NCBI GenBank assembly: GCA_035048815.1
Contig: JAUCBN010000020.1
Location: 18,753,001 to 18,817,000, forward strand
Direction: 5' to 3'
Length of the DNA: 64,000 nucleotides
Source: Abelmoschus esculentus
Taxonomy: Eukaryota > Streptophyta > Magnoliopsida > Malvales > Malvaceae
Shown here: piece by piece, positions 1-13,019 of the stretch
Numbering within the stretch: position 1 is the first letter of the stretch
How the letters are laid out: each line of letters begins with the position of its first letter
Translations under genes and position numbers: made by a program
Notes under the pieces: generated by a model
Database searches by the model: none
What the model was told of the DNA's origin: nothing
The model's input: only the letters and a program-made list of their open reading frames with translations

Positions 1-3000
1 TGATCTCCAGTAGAAGTATTCATGGTAGTTTAATCCGCGTCTCCGTAAAGCCAGATGTCCTAAAGTCACATTTAAAGATGAAGCCTGAAAGGCCACAACA
101 GGACAAGCAAATAAGTACTGATGTTTTCCTCTGTTAATTCATTTTATATAAAACCATGAGTGATTTCCATTCTTTACCTTTTGCCACCTTGGAGATAAGA
201 ATTCGTTGATCGAGTTTCCTATATCTGTATACGAGAGAGGCGAAATCCAAAAGCACCATTTTATCCAAGAAGGCATCGATGCTGCATCGAGATAACAGTC
301 GTGTTATAGTTACTTGAATGCTTTGAACAAATTGAAGTAGTCATTGCTAATATAATAAGCTTGGCCTCACGTAAGGGTACTATGAAGCCACTGAATAATA
401 ACGTTGCCATCACGGTAAATTGACAAAAGATTGCAGCAACAGGTAGTGTTCGAATTACAGCGGCAATCAAACGGAAAATCGAGATTGCCACCTGATGAAG
501 AAGGAACTGGATGAAAAGCTGACGGAAGAACCTGAAAGAACATATTGAAATTTAATATATCCGACATAATAATAGGATATTGTCCTTAAAAATGCCTGAC
601 CTTTCCGGTTCTGGACTGTAACCAACCCCAAAATATATAAGAGATGTCCATAGGAGAGTATCCATAAACGAGATTGGAATCCTTAAAATAGCTGAAGAAA
701 ATGAATAAGCCCAAGCAGGATGGAAGTATAAATCCCTTTGCTTGTAGAATACACCAAGCCTAGAACTAGTAAGTGCCAACTCCGGAACTCCACTGGTCAG
801 AATTCGGAAAAGACCGAAAAATAAGCAAGCCATGTACTTTCTCGAATGGAACTCATCGATCTTCATCCTAATGCGTACAAACAGTGTCATGGTTACCAAT
901 GCCAACAAAACAAGCTGCAAGCAGAAAACACCCGAGGCGTAAGAGACTACTTCGATCAGTAACTCGTCATCTCCGTATCGATTCGTAAATTAAATTGTTA
1001 CCTGTGCTGATCTGAACACATACAAAAACGAGCTACGCTTGGTAAGAGACCATTCCCTAGCCAAACATGCTTTGAATAATTCCCATTTCCCCAATGAATA
1101 GATATCAAAGGACAATGCATTCTTGTGATTCTCGGTTTTGTCGAAAGGTTTGCGGAGTTCTTCGTTTAGGTTTATCCCCCGTCCTGCATGAAATTCCTTG
1201 CATGCAGCTATGAATTTGTCGGTAGAAACATAACTATAAGGTCGGTCCGTATGAAACCAGAACTGTTCTTGTTCCTTTTGGGAGAGTACCTATTATTAGA
1301 TGAATCAAGTTTAAAACAATATCCAAAAAACACAATGTAAACACTGTTTTGTTCTAAAAAAAGCATACTTCTTGCAGAAAGACAGCAATGCCTTTCCTTG
1401 GTGGGCACCTAAAGCCGCAGTATTCAAAGAACTCTTGGACTTCAGTCCTAGGTCCTTGGTATACAATCTTTCCCTCGTCCATTAAAATAATGTCATCGAA
1501 GAGATCAAAGGTTTCTGGAGCTGGTTGAAGGAGAGATATTAAAAATGTGGCTCCTGTTGTATGAGCCAACTGTTGGAGACAGGTTACGATTTGGAAGGTG
1601 GTGGAGCTGTCTAAACCTGTTAATATTTCATCCATAAAGAGTGCCTTTGTTGGACCAACCATCATTTCCCCTGTTGAATTGGAAACATTAAATAATTAGT
1701 AGTGTACTACTGTCGGTGGAGCCAGCCATGGGAAAGGGGATTCATTGACACCCAAAGCTTTTTGAAAAGAAAAACCTTTATAAATTTTAGGGTAAACTCA
1801 TTATTTTGTACCCACCTATTTTTATGTTTTTATTTTAATTACTATCCCTAAAAAATAAGGAAAAATATACAATTAATCTCAAATCAGTTCAAAATAGATT
1901 TTTTACAATAAATTTAAACTCGACCCAATCCGACTTCATCCATAATAAAATTCTAACTAGACCCAAATCTATTTTTTAATAAATAATTCAACTTGATTGA
2001 TTAGATCAGATTAAGTTAGAACTTAACCATATCGGGTAAAATACCAATCCGCAATCCCTATAAAAAAAACTTGATACTTAATGTTTTCACATTATTTAAA
2101 AATCTATTATTTTTTATTATAAAAATATTATATATAAATTTTAAAACTCAAATTCATACAAAATAAATTGTATTTAACTATCACATTAATTAATACAATA
2201 TCTAATGTTACAGATTACTTGGAATTTTGATCATCACATATGAGTTTTCTTTGACCACATAATTTCTTTTTATAATTTTTAACTAATTGCTAACACATTT
2301 TTAAGATTATCATAAATATAGTAATATCGCAATGAACAAAGTTGGCAATTATTACATTTAATACAATATTAATATTAATATTAACGTGGTCCGCTTAATT
2401 AGGTCTACCCCCATCCGTTATAGATTATTTATTTAATGCATTATTTTGACTAATTTCAAGATTTATATGTCATGATACTAGCATTAGAGTTAAGTAGCCA
2501 TTTAATCTCTAAACTTCTTCATTTTTTACATCTATAATTGAACAGTTTGAACTATTTTAAACAATTAAATTTGATGCATTATTTTGACTAATTTCAAGAT
2601 TATATGTTAATCGTTATTATATAAAATAAATCGGTGTTTTCATAAAAATTAATAATTTTTGTAATAATTTTATTAATATAGGATATGATTAACATATATT
2701 GATAACTTAAAGATAAAATTAGAGTATTTAAAAATTTAAAGACTAATTTAGAGTGAGAATTATAATTTAATAATAAATTTAGAATATATGAAACTTTGAG
2801 GGACCAATTAGAATAAAAGTTATTGTGTGAGGATGATATTAAACCATTTAAAAGTTTTTGGATTAATTTTAAATGATGAATATAATTTAGAGGCGTGTAT
2901 TATAATTGTTTATTTTAAAAATCTTATGCCATAATCAAGTACGTTGTATTTAATTTGTCTATTTTTCCACATTAATAATGCTTTTCTTATAGCATTTTTA

Positions 3001-5221
3001 ATTTCTATGATTTATATTTAAAAAATTACAAACTTCTAATTATTTAATATATTTATATATTTCCATATCTTTCCATAATTTTTAATATATTTATATATTT
3101 CTAATGTAACAGAAAATGTGTACAAATTTAAGGCTAAAATGTGAATCCTCCCTAGGTACTATTACACGCTAATAATTCTTTACTAATATAATAATGCCAA
3201 AGTTTAATATTTGATCAACTGATTCGTAATTTCAATTTAGTTTTTATAATGTGTCGTCTGATTTATTAATAATGATAAAATTATATATAATTATGAGTAA
3301 ACATTTGAAGCAGTGAGATTGATATTTTTTTATTTTGCAAACAATTTTATTTTAAGGTTTAAAAGTTTATACTGTATGATTTATAATTTATAGTTTATTA
3401 TTATAATTTAAATTTTAGAGTTAGATATTAAGATTTAGGATTTTAATTTTTAGAATTAAATTACCTGTGTTTGTAGAATAAAAATCTCCCACTACCCTAG
3501 TATTATTCCTATAATAATAATAATATGTTAACTAATGAGTTTTCCAGCATCTAAGCCTAACATTTCAGACAAGTGTGGTTAGAAATTTATCAGCAAGTGG
3601 TATTAACAGCACAGCACACAACCTATTGTAAGCCTTTTCATTTCACAGATAGAGATTCCACGGTTCATTGCATCTCCCACAGTTGTATCGGCACAAATAT
3701 CCAGTCCTAAGATCTAAAAAACATAAACATAAAACGTAGCAAAATCATCAGTGAAAAAGACAAGAAAGTAGGACAACACTGGTCTTGTTTGTGTCCCTTT
3801 AATCAAGGGAAATCACCTTTAATATGTAGTCTGTCTGGAGTGTTCTCTTTAATCCTTCAACGGAAATTGCCTGCCACCAGACATTGTGTTATTACGGAAA
3901 ATAGCATCACGGAAATAATTACATGATAATATATGTTATTTACTTTTTAATCTTTTTATTCGGGTCAAAAACAATATCATCCTTTAGCATTAAGATCATT
4001 CAAAGGTTCGTGGAAACGGTCAGTTAGATAACTGAACCATTTTATTGCAGAACAGGTTACCTTCATATAGGTGTCTATGTCTGGTTCCGGGATGATCCCA
4101 TGTAGCTTCTCGCGCCTACTGAGTTCTTTCAGAATATCTTCAAATCACAAACACTTTCAATAATCAATAAAATTCTATGAAGATTTTGATTTGTTGATAG
4201 AAGATGGAGGACATATATCTACCTGCCCTGCTCCCAATGCCCTGACAACGTGCTGAGAAGTCAATTGTCTCTCTTACAGTCATGTCCGGAATATGCAAGT
4301 CATACTGGTTTATATAAGCTGATGTTTTCTGAGGAACAAACTCACTGAACTTATAACCGTTGTAAGAGATTTTCCCCGAGACCTGAAACTTGAACATACA
4401 GTTGTAAGTTGTTGAATCAACTCATGGCCTAGAAACGACTAACGATCGGTCGGATACGAACCTTGAGAGACGGGTCATTCTTCCCTGCAAGTGTCTGCAA
4501 AAGAGTTGTTTTCCCGCACCCAGGAAGGCCGAGCAACAGCGTCATCCTGGAAGGCTTGATGATGCCGCTCACATCGTCGAGAATCTTGATCTTGTTCGGT
4601 CGTGATACGCTTCGATTAACCTTCGTAATGTCCTGCTCAACATGAAAACATGTCATTGAATACTAAAGGAAAGCATCTTTTATACGAACACAACGTTAAT
4701 TAAGCACGTACAGGGAACATGTTTGTGACAGTGTTCCAAAGAGTAGGGAGCTGAGGGTTCCCGTGAACAACTTTACATTCGGCTTCCACGTTCAGATTCT
4801 CGAATCTCACTTCGATTGTTGGCAATTTCAACCCCACCCTGATTGTTATCATATTTTTTTTGGCATCGACAATAATGTTAATATATCTTATAAAAACAAA
4901 AGACAACAACAGTTTTGTTTTAGTTTCTTGCCTGGCCAGTCTTTCTTGTAGTCTCTTCAACAGCCTGAGATTGTCCTTGTCGATTATGGTTATGAGTTGG
5001 TCCATGAACACGCGGCGTTCTAACGCTCCAATCCGAGCAACATCAATCACCTTCTTGCCTAATATGTCGTCTTTGTCAGCATTTATCGACTTTTGATCGA
5101 ACAAGGACGTTCTTATCCGCTTGAAGGTGGGTAATCTTTCGATAGCAGCCCACTGCAACTCCACTTCATCATCACCACCACAATCATCGTCTCGGAAAGA
5201 CCTCGAAGACTCCATGTCCAT
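1..5221 (-). CDS. Full-size ABCG (PDR-type) ABC transporter, N-terminal ~741 residues, cut by window edge
   Basis: Pleiotropic-drug-resistance ABC exporter of the plasma membrane; the substrate cannot be told. Start ATG is at 5221. Exons on the minus strand: 4932-5221, 4712-4838, 4462-4632, 4223-4382, 4061-4137, 3817-3870, 3623-3713, 1369-1670, 1002-1289, 601-914, 371-531, 178-281, 1-84 (continuing). All junctions keep frame. The first nucleotide-binding domain has Walker A GLPGCGKTT near residues 174-182 and Walker B ALFMDE near 333-338, followed by ILTGLDSSTT. The first membrane domain starts in the exon at 601-914 and includes PVFYKQRD-like GVFYKQRDLYF; the segment after it (SMPSWIKWCFWISPLSY) is typical of PDRs. 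Two oddities: intron 1 has a GC donor, and the signature normally read as GISGGQKKR is GISICEMKR here. Intron 7 (1671-3622) is about 1.95 kb of AT-rich DNA with no recognised gene. Family call is firm; whether the protein is active is not. Confidence 0.86.
4839..4931 (-). other. GC-AG intron in the ABCG gene
   Basis: The 93-bp intron 1 starts AG|GCAAG and ends in CAG. Joining 4932 to 4838 gives an uninterrupted ERLARVGLKLPTIEVR, the expected PDR sequence. AG|GCAAG is the usual context of functional GC donors in plants. Confidence 0.75.
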
Positions 5222-7160
5222 GCTTGTCTCAAAGCAAGTTGGCTATGTCTTGTTTTGAATAAAACAACACAAGGAATTACACTAGATTTGTTTTGTTATG
5301 TTTGTAATTGAAAAGGTGAATCTACATACATATATATATATACACAAACATAATACTCCTACAAACCCAAAGCTATAGTTATGTTGTAAAGTCTATTTTT
5401 GTGTTTGTTTTTACAATAAATTTATCTGGCCATGATCAAGTGGATACTCTGGTCCTTGGAACTTAATTTAGGGATTAATGCATGAGTATTAAGATTCAAA
5501 TTGTCAGTAAATAAAAATTTATATTATTATTAAAAATGGTTTTCGGACAGTCAAAATAACTCGCCTTATGACTTGCAAACTATTTTCAGCCACCAATTCT
5601 TTACGGTGTCTGTTTAACTAAATGAAGCGTCTTAAAATCCAGAAATATGGGGTATAGATTGTGTCCGTAACTTCTTTAGTTACCCACCTTGTAAACAGAA
5701 CTTCTTTAATACCCCAGTATTGCAGGGAAAATGTACTTCCTAGTGAATATATAAATCGGTTTAATTGGATAAATGTTCGATTTAGTGACTGATTCAGAAT
5801 TTTTATATAATAAAATTAGAGTAGAGTATGAGATAAAAAATTCTCATACTATTATAATAAATATTATTGACCACGTACTTTTAACTATTCAAGTAAAGTT
5901 AATTCTAATATTTTTTAAAATATTTATATTAGTTTCTTAAAAAAATCTAACTCATTAAAAATCTCATACCCTAACAATTGGGGTCAACTGACCCTATAGC
6001 TTGAATGTGGCTTCACCATTGATCCGGTCTTATTTTTTCCTTTTTTTCAAGGTGAATTTTCGTATTCATATATCATTAAATGAATGAATTTTATTAAATA
6101 AGATCATAGATAACGTAATAAACAATGATCGTATAATAATTTTTCGAAATGTTGATCCTCTGACCCCTATTATCTGGAAAATAAATTTAATTTAATATTA
6201 TTTTTCTAAAAGAATAGTTTAGTTTAATGTATGAAGGGAAAAATTAAAAATAATTATATAAGAAAAAATATTTTAAATTTTATTCTTAAATTTTTAGATA
6301 TATCATTGATTTTTTTTTGTTATATTATCATCTCGAGAAGAGGACAATTTAAAAAAATAATATATAAAAGAAAAAAAAGATTGACTAATGATTTTTTTCA
6401 CCCAAATCAAAAATGATGAATCACTTGTCAACAAGTACTCATTGCGTAATCTATCAAAGCCATTATTCTTTAAAAAAATATTAAATGAATTTGATTTATT
6501 ATATTATTTATAACTTTAATTAATAAAATTTATTTATTTTAATTTTTATATAACTATTTATTTTTTATTAAAATATAAAAATAAAATAAACTTTATAAAA
6601 TAAGATTAATAAATTTGGAACAACCATCTTCGTGACCAACAATATGTTCAAATACTCAACTCTGAGCAAACATGTGTAAGGAAATCATAACCGAAACTTG
6701 CCTAATAGTTTTATTGCAGCTCAAGACGTACGTCGTACATACATCTTTAAATTTTTAAAAATTTATTTATTTAAAAATTTATTTCAAAAATATTTTTGTA
6801 ACTATTCAATATCAGAATTATAATGTTTATAGAACTTTATTATTTAATTTTTTAATATATAATTTTAATTGGAAGTGAAAATAATTAAAGAGTGATGGAT
6901 CAAAGAAAAAAATACCAGAGAATTTTTTTAGAATATTAAACCCGTGTTAAAATTTAAAGGTTCTCGACATGTAAAAATTATTAGATAAACTTTTTTTTAT
7001 TGTGTTATCTATGATCTAATCTAATGAAATATTTTAATTATTAATGAATAACGTGTCTTTTAAGTCAACCTAAAAACTTTAATTATATATCTTAGAAATT
7101 ATTAATGAATAATATGTTTTTTTAAAGCGAAAAACGTGATACAATGTATATAAATGGTTT
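5222..7160. other. AT-rich intergenic DNA upstream of the ABCG gene
   Basis: No gene recognised. It contains the ABCG 5' flank, including a short TA-rich run at about 5329-5343, and long A/T stretches. A phrase near 5980-6025 (GGGGTCAACTGACCC ... GTGGCTTCACC) resembles edges of degraded plant transposons but is too short to classify. Confidence 0.5.
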
Positions 7161-7162
7161 TG

Positions 7163-7885
7163 TAACACCCTCGATCTGATGTCACATTGGGTCTCCAGTC
7201 TTAAATCCGTATTTTAAAATTTCTTTCAAAATCCCAACAAAGTAAATCCAATTTCAAGTTCAAAGTAAATTCATAAAATCTAATTTAAGTTAAAAAGTAA
7301 ATTTCAAAAGATATAAGGTAGTCGGAGCTCCAAACATTACAAATTATTTAAAAGCATTCGACTCAATTAATAAATAACAGGGTTATAAATACATAGGGTT
7401 TGACAAGTAGTAGCCCACTACATCTAATAGTTGTACTCTGACACATAGTCGATGCTGAAATCTCAACATTGATGGTGCTCCTCCGAACTCAGTTTCACCT
7501 AACCTACGCACGAAAACACATTTCAAAACGTTGAGCTACAAAAATTCAATGGGTACACATCACTCGACCAACATCATGCATATCATAAATAAAGTGAAGC
7601 AAGACATGTAATATCATGCATGATATGACGGCTCTATCGTACTCGCCTAACACATGACATAATAAGATGTATACTAATGCACACAACATATACATATCAA
7701 CCTAAAACTAACACACGATAGTAAGGCTCGCGTCCACACAACATTGAGATCCTACATTACGAGTGAGGCCTGCATCCACACAACATCAAGATCCTACACT
7801 ACGAGTGAGACCCGCGTCCACACAACATAGGGACCCTACACTCAAGGATGAGGCCCGTGTCCACACAACATCAGGATCAAGGCAT
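7163..7885. repeat. Retroelement-like non-coding DNA with tandem repeat
   Basis: Begins with TGTAACACCC, a common start of plant gypsy-type LTRs, and runs up to the decayed RNase H coding fragment. No second LTR copy is in the window, so this may be a rearranged LTR or untranslated region. Identification rests only on that short start and the neighbouring gypsy fragment. Confidence 0.3.
7724..7877. repeat. Tandem repeat, period 42-43 bp, about 3.6 copies
   Basis: Units start at 7724, 7766, 7808 and 7851, each with the core CGYGTCCACACAACAT followed by a variable GATCCTACA and AGTGAG. Copies differ by several substitutions, so the array is old. It lies inside retroelement-like DNA. Confidence 0.8.
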
Positions 7886-8460
7886 CAACGACCACATTCG
7901 CCTTGTTGGGGTGATACTCTATGACACGGTCATAGTCCTTTAACAACTCTATCCAACGACGTTGTCTTAAATTCAACTCTTTCTAGGTAAGCAAATACTT
8001 CAAACTCTTATGATCGGTGTAGATGTAATATTTCTCTTAATAGAGATAATGTCTCCATATCTTCAAAGCGAAGATAACCGCCGCAAGCTCGAGATCATGC
8101 GTAGGATAATTCCTCTCAAAGGGTTTTAACTGTCTTGAGGCGTAGGCCACCACCCTACCCTCTTGAATAAGCACACAACCTAATACATTCAAGGAAGCAT
8201 CACTAAACACCACATAGTCTTTTCCTAGTTTCGTTTGCATCAAGACTGATACCTCTGTAAAATAAGCCTTCAACTGTTCAAAACTTTGTTGTATTCTCTC
8301 ATTCCACACAAACGAAACTCCTTTCTGAAGCAATTTGGTCATTCGTGCCGCTATGATTGAAAAACCCTTGACAAACCTCCGATAGTATCCGACAAGTCTA
8401 AGAAAACTTCAGACTTTCGATACATTCTGTGGTGGTTTTCACTCCACCGGATTTTCTTAA
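7880..8460 (-). pseudogene. Ty3/gypsy retrotransposon RT-RNase H fragment, dead
   Basis: Conceptual translation reads the end of reverse transcriptase (GYYRRFVKGFS) and RNase H (DASLNVLGCVLIQEGRVVAYASRQL, then YTDHKSLKYLLT and the RRWIELLKDYD segment). The longest open piece is 8037-8342. In-frame stops occur where homologues have Trp (upstream of KPPQNVSKV), Arg (before SFLRLVGYY), after RHYLY, and at Gln of LTQKELNLR. No integrase, gag or paired LTR is attached. It is a defunct fragment. Confidence 0.85.
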
Positions 8461-10196
8461 AATCCCTAAAAATTTAAGTTCTCTACATTATATATATTAT
8501 TAATAATTTAATTTTATATTCTTAAAATTTTATATTTTTAATATAATTTTTTAATAATTCGTATTTTTTACATGAAATTTTATATTTGTTCTTATTTACA
8601 AATATCATTGTTTGGACATAAATCACCAAAGACGATAGATCATCTTAAATCATGGACCAAGTATTATGTTTCAAATTTGAACACTATTTTTTAAGTTTTA
8701 AAAAAAAACATTCATTATTGATATGTAATAAAATGGATTATTATTAAAATGAATCGTTATAATTTTAACTAGTTAACCTTTTTATCAAGTTAAAGGTAGT
8801 TTAAATTTAAAAAAAAAATGAATATTTTATTATATGAAAATAAATTTGAATACTATTTGACTATATAATATGGAGATTATATAAAATATTACAGAATATA
8901 AATAATACTAGAAAATATAAAAAAAATGATTTTTTGATAAATTTTTATCCATTATAATTTTAAAAACTTGTTTGATTTTTTTTATCTAATTTAATTTAAG
9001 AATTAGCTGAGAGTTTTTAATTTTCGAAAGAGTCTGGACGGTTAGAAACTCGGCCCAACCCACTAGGTACCCATCCCTATTCACAGCACAGGTTTATAGG
9101 TATTAAACCACGGCCTAACTCACTTAAAGCAACTTGACGAGACGGTAGGGACCATAATAAATTCGAAATTTACAAAGCTTTGAATATTCGAATAAATAAA
9201 TGAATATAAATAATTATAAATATAATTTATTATTTGTATTTATTTATTAAGGAATATATTTTAATTGTATTCGATCGTTAAAATATAAATAAATTGCAAA
9301 TGAACATTAAACATTGTTTAATTTTTTATTTCATATTTTTAATATATATTCTTATTTTTTAAAATGTAATAATTTTATTATGAAAAATAGTAAACATAAA
9401 TAAAAATATGTGAATAATTTTAAGTAAAGTAAATAAACGTTCACGAAAATAAATGAATACACAATTATTTTTATTCATTCATTTAATAAATAAACGAACA
9501 TAAATAAATTTTCACCGAACGTTTGGCTCGTTAATAACCCTATACAAAATTATTGTTTGGTTTTATCACTTTATGGATAACTTATCAAATCTCTTAAGTG
9601 CCATGAGTGCAAAATTTGACAATATGAATGAAACAAATTAAGTTGAAAGAATTATTTTATAATGAGTATATTGTCACGTTTGAAAAGAGACGAGGATATT
9701 AATTTCGTATTAAAAAATAAAAATAGAGGTTTTAGAATATATAAATGATAACACTACACATCTTATTAGATATGTCTTTTAAGACAAGTGGTATTTGAAC
9801 AATCTTTAATTATCAGATTTCACGTCAAATGCCCTTTAGTTGGATATGCATGGAAAACAATTATAACAATGATCCATCATGAGCGTGGTTGGTTCGTGAC
9901 AAAAGCATCATGAGGTTGAGGGAGGGAAAAAGGATGTCACACCTAAAGAGATGATAACATCAATCCTATATCAAAAGGTAGGGGTGTACAAAAAAACCGA
10001 TAAACCGCAACCAATTTCGAAACCCGAAAAAACCGAACCAAAAAATTCGATTTAGTAAAAGAAAAAAAAATCTTGAAATATATAAATAATATCGCTATAT
10101 ATCTTATTAAATATTTCCTTTAAAAAAAGGATAATCACCTTATAATAATATACAATACTTGATTATGATTAATCGATAAATAAATTAAATATTAAT
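8461..10196. other. AT-rich intergenic DNA with transposon debris
   Basis: No gene recognised. The stretch 9170-9540 is rich in AATAAATGAATA/ATAAACGAACATAAATAAA-type words, and a similar style of sequence recurs at about 38100-38290, suggesting a dispersed repeat. A short stretch at 9985-10055 rich in AAACCGAACC-type words resembles degraded transposon ends. Confidence 0.4.
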
Positions 10197-10550
10197 AATT
10201 ATATTAAAAATACGTTAAACTAAGCAATAATATTTTTTTAAATTTATTAGATTTTTAGATTTAAGGGTATAAAAAATCTTGAATTTTAAAGAAAATATAA
10301 TTTTAAATTTGTAACGCCCAATTAAACTTTTGAATATAGAAATTTAATTAATTAATTTTTTGAATAAAACAATTAAATCAACTAAATTATTTAATAAATT
10401 TTAATTTTTAAATTTAAAATTATATTTTTCTTAAAAATTCAGGATTTTTTATACCCTTAAAATGTAAAAATCTAATAAATTTGAAAAAAAATCTTGAATT
10501 TACATTTCTATGTATGTTATTGCTTAGTTTAACCTATTTTTAATATAATT
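10197..10550. repeat. Fold-back (inverted repeat) element, ~354 bp
   Basis: The left arm 10197-10310 is the reverse complement of the right arm 10411-10550, with shared blocks ATTATATTAAAAATA, TTAAACTAAGCAATAA, AATTTATTAGATTTT and AAGGGTATAAAAAATC. The right arm carries about 20 extra bases. No target-site duplication was identified. It is most likely an old MITE-like non-autonomous DNA transposon. Confidence 0.7.
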
Positions 10551-11074
10551 AAATCTAAAACTAAAAATATATATATTAATATAAACTATTAAAAAATTCA
10601 GATACCCAAGCTAAATCCTAAATAAAATTGGATATTAAAAATTCATAAATAAAATTCAATAGTGTTGGTCTGAGTACGAAGCCTAAGGCGCTAAGGTGTG
10701 TTTTAATGTTTACAGAACTAAAAAATTAGGCTCAAAAATCTCAATTTTATTTTATATTTCCAATCTTAAATATTCTTTATTTTTTTATTTTGAAAATTGA
10801 AAAATATATTTACTAAATAGAAATAAAAATTTTATTTTCAATAATGAATATAAAACAATGCGTTTGATACATGTGTAAGGATTCAAACAAAAGGTTTGAT
10901 ATTTAAAAAATATTGAAAAATAAATAATTTTTTCTTTATAAAGTGAGTTAATTTATTATTTGAAAATACCTTATTTTCAATTTTAGAAAATATTTTAAAG
11001 GAATACAATGAATTAGTTTTTTCATTTTTTTTTCTTTTTCCGTACATTTATATTTCTCAAAATCATTTTAGAAA

Positions 11075-11870
11075 GGCTTAATATCCAAATAGGTACCTAA
11101 ATTATATTTGTAAATCACTTTTGATGCCTAAATTATTTATAGTTCTAAACATGTGTCTAAAGTTTCAATTGTGGTCATTTTTAATTGTCTAACCATTAAT
11201 AAAAAATCGTTTGTCAATAAAAATATGATAAATGATAAATTTTAATTTTTAAATAAAATTGAAATCTTATTTTTTAATTGATAATTTTAAATTCTTATAA
11301 AACAGTCCCAAATCTCTAATCTAAAACCCAAATCCCCAAATTGTTATTGTTGTCATCGTTTACTATCTCATCAGAGATCATCATTACCATCGTCAGACCG
11401 CCATGATCGTTTCTCCCAATCAACCATTGCCTATAACTGACGGTAGGTATGCCGACGACTTTATTTTCGCGATTTTGGTTTCTTTCGACTTTAAGAAGCC
11501 GATCGACACACCTACCATCGATTAATAACGATGAGTGGTTAGGGAAAACGATCGTGGTAGTACGACGACGGTAGTGATGGTCTTCGATGATACGATAAAC
11601 GGTGATAATAATGATAATTTGAAGGTTGGGGTTTAGAGTTAAAGATTTGAGACTATTTTATAAAGATTTAAATTTTTAAAATTTTTAAAAAATTAAGCTA
11701 AAAATAAATTAAATTTAAAATAAAAAAAATAAAAACAATGATAATTGATGGTTAGGTACTTAAAATAACCACAATTAAAACTTTAAGTACCTATTTAATG
11801 CTAAAAATAGTTTAAACACAAAAAATACCTATAAGTATAATTTGATTACTTATTTAAATATTAAACTTCC
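11075..11870. mobile_element. Long hairpin element, ~796 bp, inverted repeat over almost its whole length
   Basis: Arms run from the outer ends (GGCTTAATATCCAAATAGGTA on the left; TACTTATTTAAATATTAAACTTCC on the right) inward to a core at about 11440-11520 flanked by GGTAGGTATGCCGACG and CGATCGACACACCTACC. Inner parts also pair: CATCATTACCATCGTC against its counterpart near 11565-11580. No open reading frame and no clear target duplication were found. Transcripts of such DNA would fold into long double-stranded RNA. It is best described as a MITE or Mutator-like non-autonomous element. Confidence 0.75.
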
Positions 11871-12700
11871 ATCAATACTACTTTCCATATTCTAAGCAAA
11901 TGGGAATAACTTCTGTTTTCAAAGCCAACACAGTTTTTTTTTAAATATCTAAATTATATATACTTAAAATTTTAACCGTTATAATTTTAATTATTCATCT
12001 ATTTAAAAATCATTATCCATTAAAAACATAATGTGTAGCATATTTTTTAATTAAAAAAGAAAATTAACTTTAACAAAACTCAAAATTCCTCCATCCTTAA
12101 AACACAAAACTATAAAATCCTTATATTATTGTCCTTATTTTTTATCATTAACAACCAACAAGAGACATGACAATTTGACGTTGAATAACAATGATAACAA
12201 TTATTTTTCAAAACGATCGATATTTAGTTATATATATTAAAATTTTAAACACATATATTTACTAAAATAATACTATAGACCCCTAAAATAAATAAAAAAT
12301 TATAATTTTAATATTTATTTTTGTTTTAGTTTTTTTTTTAATTTTGGGCTCGACAGCCGTTGTGTGGTCTAACAAGAAAGGTAAATATGGTCTAAGGCAT
12401 GGATCAAAAGCCCATTGCCTAAATACTTGAGGCTAACAACGGTCTCGTACTTGCTAACCTCCAATTTCTTTGGAGGAAACAACTGGAACAGCACGACATT
12501 AAAAACAAATAATACCAATAACTAGTTAGTCTGATAAAAATTTTAATTCTAACATTATACATAAGATAATTAAATTTTAAAAATTATTTTTATAATAAAT
12601 TTATACAATATTCAACATAAATTAATTAACTTAAAAATAGTAATGGGTTGGAGAATGATGACCAAACTTAAACATTTAACCGGAAAATTGCTTGCCTGCT
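11871..12700. other. AT-rich intergenic DNA
   Basis: No gene, repeat or RNA recognised. It separates the hairpin element from the 3' end of the SAM synthetase gene. Confidence 0.5.
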
Positions 12701-13019
12701 AGTCTGCTACCATGTTAAAATTGGTGGCAGCGAATTCCATGAGCAATCAATCATAATTAACAGGAAGCCAGGCCAGCTGTAATTCCAATGCCATCAATAT
12801 AGGCAAAATTCTCATACATTTTTCAACACCGACACTGATAAAGACGCATAAAGCAAATCAAACACGGTAGAAAGAGCAGATAAAAAAGAAAATGAAAATG
12901 AATAAGGGGATCATATCATATGTATGAGATTAGATATTTTGGGGAATGCTAGGAGGTTACGGGGCAGTAGCTACGAAAATACGGGATTATTCAGCGCCGT
13001 GGAAGGGTAAAGCTCGAGT

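Noticed and set aside
7724..7877. CRISPR-like array
   Set aside because: Units are contiguous diverged tandem copies with no spacers, in a plant nuclear setting.
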